From Actinomycetales bacterium (GTDB lineage Bacteria; Actinomycetota; Actinomycetes; Propionibacteriales; Nocardioidaceae): a stretch of 5,170 nucleotides of DNA. A program made the translations under genes and the position numbers. Below, piece by piece: positions 1 to 5,170 of the stretch (position 1 is its first letter; the number at the start of each line of letters is the position of its first letter). The stretch is from contig JAAZCT010000161.1 of assembly GCA_012513165.1 (NCBI GenBank), positions 1-5,170 on the forward strand, in the 5' to 3' direction. The notes below the pieces were generated by a model. That model worked only from the letters and a program-made list of their open reading frames with translations, was not told where the DNA came from and ran no database searches.

Positions 1-2457
<2,457 letters not shown>

Positions 2458-2468
2458 ACCGTTTCACT

Positions 2469-2521
2469 CGAACGGTCCGTCACCTCACACTCGGTGGCGG
2501 GCCGTTCGCGTTGTGGTTTTT
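2469..2521 (+). terminator. Rho-independent-like terminator of icd
   Basis: The arms are 2469-2484 (CGAACGGTCCGTCACC) and 2493-2508 (GGTGGCGGGCCGTTCG), around an 8-base loop (TCACACTC). All 16 positions pair in the plus-strand RNA; two of them (2476-2501 and 2480-2497) are G-U wobbles. The hairpin starts 11 bases after the icd stop. A weak T-run (TTTTT, 2517-2521) comes 8 bases after the stem, so the classic U-tract is displaced. In the minus-strand RNA the two wobbles become A-C mismatches and no T-run follows, so the element is better built for ending icd transcripts than for the convergent exporter operon. Confidence 0.75.
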
Positions 2522-2549
2522 GTCGGCTGCGTGTGGCTTGGCAGGTGAG

Positions 2550-4007
2550 TTAGGCAGACACTCGGGCAACGCGAGGCTTGAGAAACAGCGCCAAGAAGAA
2601 CCCCACAACATATGCGGCCGTGACGAGATACAGGGCTTCGCTCATGGCAAGCGAGAACGGGGCGACGGCGCCTGCGGGCAACACTGTGCTGGCTGTCTCC
2701 GAGGTGAGGTCTTGTTGGCCGGGCAGACGTCTAGCCACCTGCATCGAGATCGCGGCTGCGATCGCAGCACTGCCGATCACGGAACCCAGTTGGCGCATCG
2801 TGTTGTAGACGCCAGATCCCGCACCAGCCAGCGCCATCGGCAAGTTGTAGGTGGCGTTCGTAGCTAGCGGTGACCACACGAACGCGTTGCCCAAACCGAG
2901 CAGGCCCACCACCAACAAGATGGGGATGTAACCGGCTTCAGTGCGGATTGCCAGCGACATGAGCGCCATCGCGGTGGCCGAGATGGCGAAGCCCCAGAGG
3001 GTCAACCGTTTGGGGTCGTTGCGGTCGATCGCTTTGCCCACAGGCCCGGCCAACGCGATCGACAAGATCGCCATCGGCGCGATGAGAAGGCCCGACTCGG
3101 TAGGGGTCCAGCCTTTGGCCTGTTGGGCCCACAAAATGAACGGGAACGGGAACGAGATCGCGGTAAACGAGACGGCCGCTACGGCAGTGCTCGCGATCGA
3201 GAAGTTCCGATCAGCGAACAGCGACAGCGGAACGAGGGGTTCGCGAGTGTTCTTCGATTGCCACCATACGAACAGTGCAAAAAACAGCACGCCAACGCCC
3301 AGCAACAGCGGCACGGAAATCCAACCGGTGATGGTGCCCCAGTTATAGGTGGCGCCCTCTTGGATGCCGAAGGTCAGCAGGGACACGGCCACTAGGCTCA
3401 AGGCCACGCCGAGCCAGTCGAAGGTGTGGCTGTGAGTTTCGAGGTTCGGCACCCACAACCAAGCCAACACGAGTCCGAGAATGCCGACGGGAACGTTGAC
3501 CAAGAATATCCACTGCCAGCCAGCGTTCTGCACGATCACGCCACCCAGCACGGGGCCAACCAGCATGGCCGCCCCAGCAGTTGCACCCCACAGCGCCATC
3601 GCCCGGCCGCGCGCTTGGGGCGCGAACGTGCGCGTCACCACGGCCATGGTTTGAGGCGTCATCATGGAGGCGCCCAAGCCTTGAACCACACGTGCAGCAA
3701 TCAGACCCTCGATCGATTCAGTGAGACCACACCACAAGGACGCGAGCGTGAAGACCGTCAAGCCAGCGAGGTACACCCGCTTGGGGCCGATGCGGTCGCC
3801 GAGTCGGCCAGTCACCAGCAGCGGAATGACGTACGCGAGCAGATAGGCACTCGTGACCCACAAGACGGCGTTGTAACTGGTGTTCAGTTCGGTTTTGAGC
3901 ACGGGAGTGGCGACCGACACGATCGTGGAGTCCACCAAGATCATGAAGAATCCGAGCACGAGTGCCCACAGAGCCAACCAGGGGCGGTTGGCGGTTTCTG
4001 GTTTCAT
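2550..4007 (-). CDS. MFS multidrug exporter, DHA2 (EmrB/QacA) family, 14 TM
   Basis: Inner-membrane drug:proton antiporter of the major facilitator superfamily. The protein has 485 residues, typical for the 14-helix DHA2 group, and about 14 hydrophobic segments can be counted from residues 10-36 to 451-476. Diagnostic motifs are in order: the TM1 motif LVDSTIVSVATP (24-35), with the D26 typical of DHA2; motif A GRLGDRIGPKRV (67-78) in the loop between TM2 and TM3; motif B around R106 (AARVVQGLGASMMTPQT) in TM4; and the antiporter motif C in TM5 (G141, G145, then GPVLGG at 151-156). A soluble linker rich in charged and polar residues lies at about 423-450. The ATG at 4007 is preferred because it overlaps the TGA of the upstream acetyltransferase (ATGA) and has GAGTGG 5 bases before it. 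A GTG at 4016 would add MAQ. No MarR/TetR-type regulator is adjacent within the window. The substrate cannot be predicted; export of an antibiotic, dye or a product of the operon are all possible. Confidence 0.93.
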   Translation of the reverse strand: MKPETANRPWLALWALVLGFFMILVDSTIVSVATPVLKTELNTSYNAVLWVTSAYLLAYVIPLLVTGRLGDRIGPKRVYLAGLTVFTLASLWCGLTESIEGLIAARVVQGLGASMMTPQTMAVVTRTFAPQARGRAMALWGATAGAAMLVGPVLGGVIVQNAGWQWIFLVNVPVGILGLVLAWLWVPNLETHSHTFDWLGVALSLVAVSLLTFGIQEGATYNWGTITGWISVPLLLGVGVLFFALFVWWQSKNTREPLVPLSLFADRNFSIASTAVAAVSFTAISFPFPFILWAQQAKGWTPTESGLLIAPMAILSIALAGPVGKAIDRNDPKRLTLWGFAISATAMALMSLAIRTEAGYIPILLVVGLLGLGNAFVWSPLATNATYNLPMALAGAGSGVYNTMRQLGSVIGSAAIAAAISMQVARRLPGQQDLTSETASTVLPAGAVAPFSLAMSEALYLVTAAYVVGFFLALFLKPRVARVSA

Positions 4008-5107
4008 CTGAGCCACTCGTACTCGTTGAGGTCGTCGTAGTCGCCGTCACCGATAGGCTCAGACGAGGTTTGGGTTCCGAAGAGTCGCCCACCGGCGCGC
4101 TGGGCCACATGGTTGCTGGCACCGTTGCTGCTCGCGACGAACGCCGTCACGCGGCGTTGATCGAAACCTCCGGGATCGAGCACGTAACCCAATACGAGGG
4201 TGACGGCTTCGGTCATGAGTCCGCGACCGCGCGCATCGGGATGCAGCATCCATTCGAGTTCGGTGCCCCCGCCGTTCGCAGCGGTGAGTCCATGCGCGAT
4301 CACGAGGCCACAGAACTCGTCCGAATCGCGGTCTGTGATCACGAATGCGAACGAGCGTCCGCGGGCCGTATCCCACTGGACACCCGCGAAACGTTCGGCC
4401 GACGATCCTTCGGTGAACGCGCCGATGGTGCCCACCAAATAGGTTTGCGCAGCTGCCTCGCCCAAGGTTTCATCCCAGCGTTCGCCGTCGCGCTGACGCA
4501 AGGGGCGCAAGCGAACGCGTTCGCCGGCGAGTTTGATGTTGGGCCATTCTTTGCTGGGGAAGGTGGGCTCGCCGAATGCGATAGAACCGGTCCAGGCGTC
4601 GTGGAGTTGGCCGTTCTCGTGCAGGAGGCGAGGGATGGTTTCGTGAAAGGTGAATCCGCAGGCCTGAGCGACCTTGAGGGAGGCCACATTGCCGACCCTC
4701 GCCCGCCAGTGCACCACGTCAGTTGCGAGTTCGGTGAACGCATAATTGAGCACGAGCCGCACGGCAGCGCGGGTGGCGCCACGTTCACGAAAGAACGGGT
4801 GAGTCACATAGGCGATCTCTTTGACCGGCCCGGCGCCACGCAAGTCGACTTGACCTACGAATGCGCCGTCGAGTTCAACCACCCAAATGCGGTGTGAACC
4901 TGAATCCCAACCTGCCGATACGACTTCGGACATGAACTGTTCGGCCGCTTGCTCGTGATATTCGGCCGGAACCGAGGTCCAACTTTGGGTTTGCGGATCG
5001 GTCACCATCTCGACCATCGGTTCGAGGTCGTTGCTGTGGTGGGCGCGCAACGTCACGAACCCGTCCGTCAGGACTGGGACGGACAGTGGCCAGGACATGA
5101 GGCTCAT
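4004..5107 (-). CDS. Tandem-domain GNAT N-acetyltransferase
   Basis: Cytoplasmic acetyl-CoA-dependent N-acetyltransferase with two RimJ/RimL-like GNAT domains in one 367-residue chain. Domain 1 is about residues 13-175 and domain 2 about 192-366; each opens with the same type of strand (FVTLRAHHSNDLE and RVRLRPLRQRDGE). Domain 2 has a canonical acetyl-CoA pyrophosphate-binding loop, RGRGLMTEA (293-301), preceded by LEWMLHPD and followed by the SSNGASNHVAQRAGGRLFG segment. Domain 1 has a degenerate loop, RERGATRAA (107-115), but keeps IAYVTHPFF before it and RVGNVASLKVAQACGF (137-152) after it. Both could bind acetyl-CoA; domain 2 looks the more standard. The ATG at 5107 overlaps the stop of the preceding gene (ATGA) and has GAGA 7 bases upstream; a second ATG at 5098 would drop three residues. 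The acceptor is unknown: ribosomal protein N-termini, small amines and antibiotics are all known for this superfamily. The gene also overlaps the downstream exporter by 4 bases, so the two are probably co-translated. Confidence 0.9.
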   Translation of the reverse strand: MSLMSWPLSVPVLTDGFVTLRAHHSNDLEPMVEMVTDPQTQSWTSVPAEYHEQAAEQFMSEVVSAGWDSGSHRIWVVELDGAFVGQVDLRGAGPVKEIAYVTHPFFRERGATRAAVRLVLNYAFTELATDVVHWRARVGNVASLKVAQACGFTFHETIPRLLHENGQLHDAWTGSIAFGEPTFPSKEWPNIKLAGERVRLRPLRQRDGERWDETLGEAAAQTYLVGTIGAFTEGSSAERFAGVQWDTARGRSFAFVITDRDSDEFCGLVIAHGLTAANGGGTELEWMLHPDARGRGLMTEAVTLVLGYVLDPGGFDQRRVTAFVASSNGASNHVAQRAGGRLFGTQTSSEPIGDGDYDDLNEYEWLR

Positions 5108-5170
5108 GAGTAGATCTCGGCACGTTTCGGATCGGCCGGATACACGCCCAGCACGCGCAGTTCGTCGGTG
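5104..5170 (-). CDS. C-terminal fragment of an unidentified protein
   Basis: On the minus strand an open frame enters from the right edge and runs 21 codons to a TGA at 5106-5104. The residues read TDELRVLGVYP then ADPKRAEIYS. The stop shares four bases (ATGA) with the start of the acetyltransferase gene, the same arrangement as at the next junction of the operon. The codons have the G/C-rich third positions of the neighbouring genes (CTG, GTG, GGC, GCC, CCG), which supports real coding. I do not recognise the family from so short a tail. It is probably the first visible gene of the operon that includes the acetyltransferase and the exporter. Confidence 0.6.
   Translation of the reverse strand, partial: TDELRVLGVYPADPKRAEIYS

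Noticed and set aside
2458..2549. Possible small gene or attachment site in the convergent gap
   Set aside because: The 92-bp gap is accounted for by the terminator hairpin and its T-run. No start with a ribosome-binding site, tRNA fragment or flanking direct repeat is visible.
4004..4016. GTG at 4016 as the exporter start
   Set aside because: It would add only three residues (MAQ) and overlap the acetyltransferase by 13 bases. The ATG at 4007 gives a standard ATGA overlap with a better-placed GAGTGG, although the GTG cannot be fully excluded.
3426..4040. 204-codon open frame on the plus strand opposite the exporter
   Set aside because: The translation is His, Gln and Arg rich low-complexity sequence, typical of the antisense of a hydrophobic membrane protein gene. 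It has no homology that I can recognise.
3962..4897. 311-codon open frame on the plus strand opposite the acetyltransferase
   Set aside because: It is fully antisense to the two-domain GNAT gene, which has clear family motifs, and it crosses the ATGA junction into the exporter. No motif or ribosome-binding context supports it.

Overview
The window comes from a moderately high-GC bacterial chromosome, most likely an actinobacterium. The case for that rests on three things: a monomeric (single-chain) NADP-dependent isocitrate dehydrogenase, an upstream neighbour whose C-terminus resembles the DUF2804 family, and a possible leaderless start for the dehydrogenase gene. The taxon is inferred from family distribution and style of sequence and cannot be fixed from this window alone.

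Layout: the left half is on the plus strand. It starts with the last 59 codons of a DUF2804-like gene (to 182). A 58-bp gap carries a 10-bp palindrome and a plausible -10 element. The complete icd gene follows (241-2457), then a strong hairpin (2469-2508) in the convergent gap. The right half is on the minus strand, read from right to left. It holds the last 21 codons of an unidentified gene (5170-5104), a two-domain GNAT acetyltransferase (5107-4004), and a 14-helix DHA2/EmrB-QacA type drug exporter (4007-2550). The two junctions between these three genes are both 4-base ATGA stop-start overlaps, so they very probably form one translationally coupled operon. Its promoter lies beyond the right edge.

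Functionally there are two unrelated units. Icd is a central-metabolism enzyme: it makes 2-oxoglutarate and NADPH in the TCA cycle, and every catalytic residue I could place is present. The minus-strand operon pairs an acetyltransferase with a proton-driven exporter. That is compatible with a modify-and-export detoxification or self-protection role, but the substrate cannot be read from the sequence. Coding density is about 97 percent. There is no intergenic gap over 100 bases, and I see no RNA gene, mobile element, CRISPR array or large repeat. I did not find a clearly novel system here. The most notable points are the doubly overlapping operon, the strand-specific terminator and the possible leaderless icd promoter.
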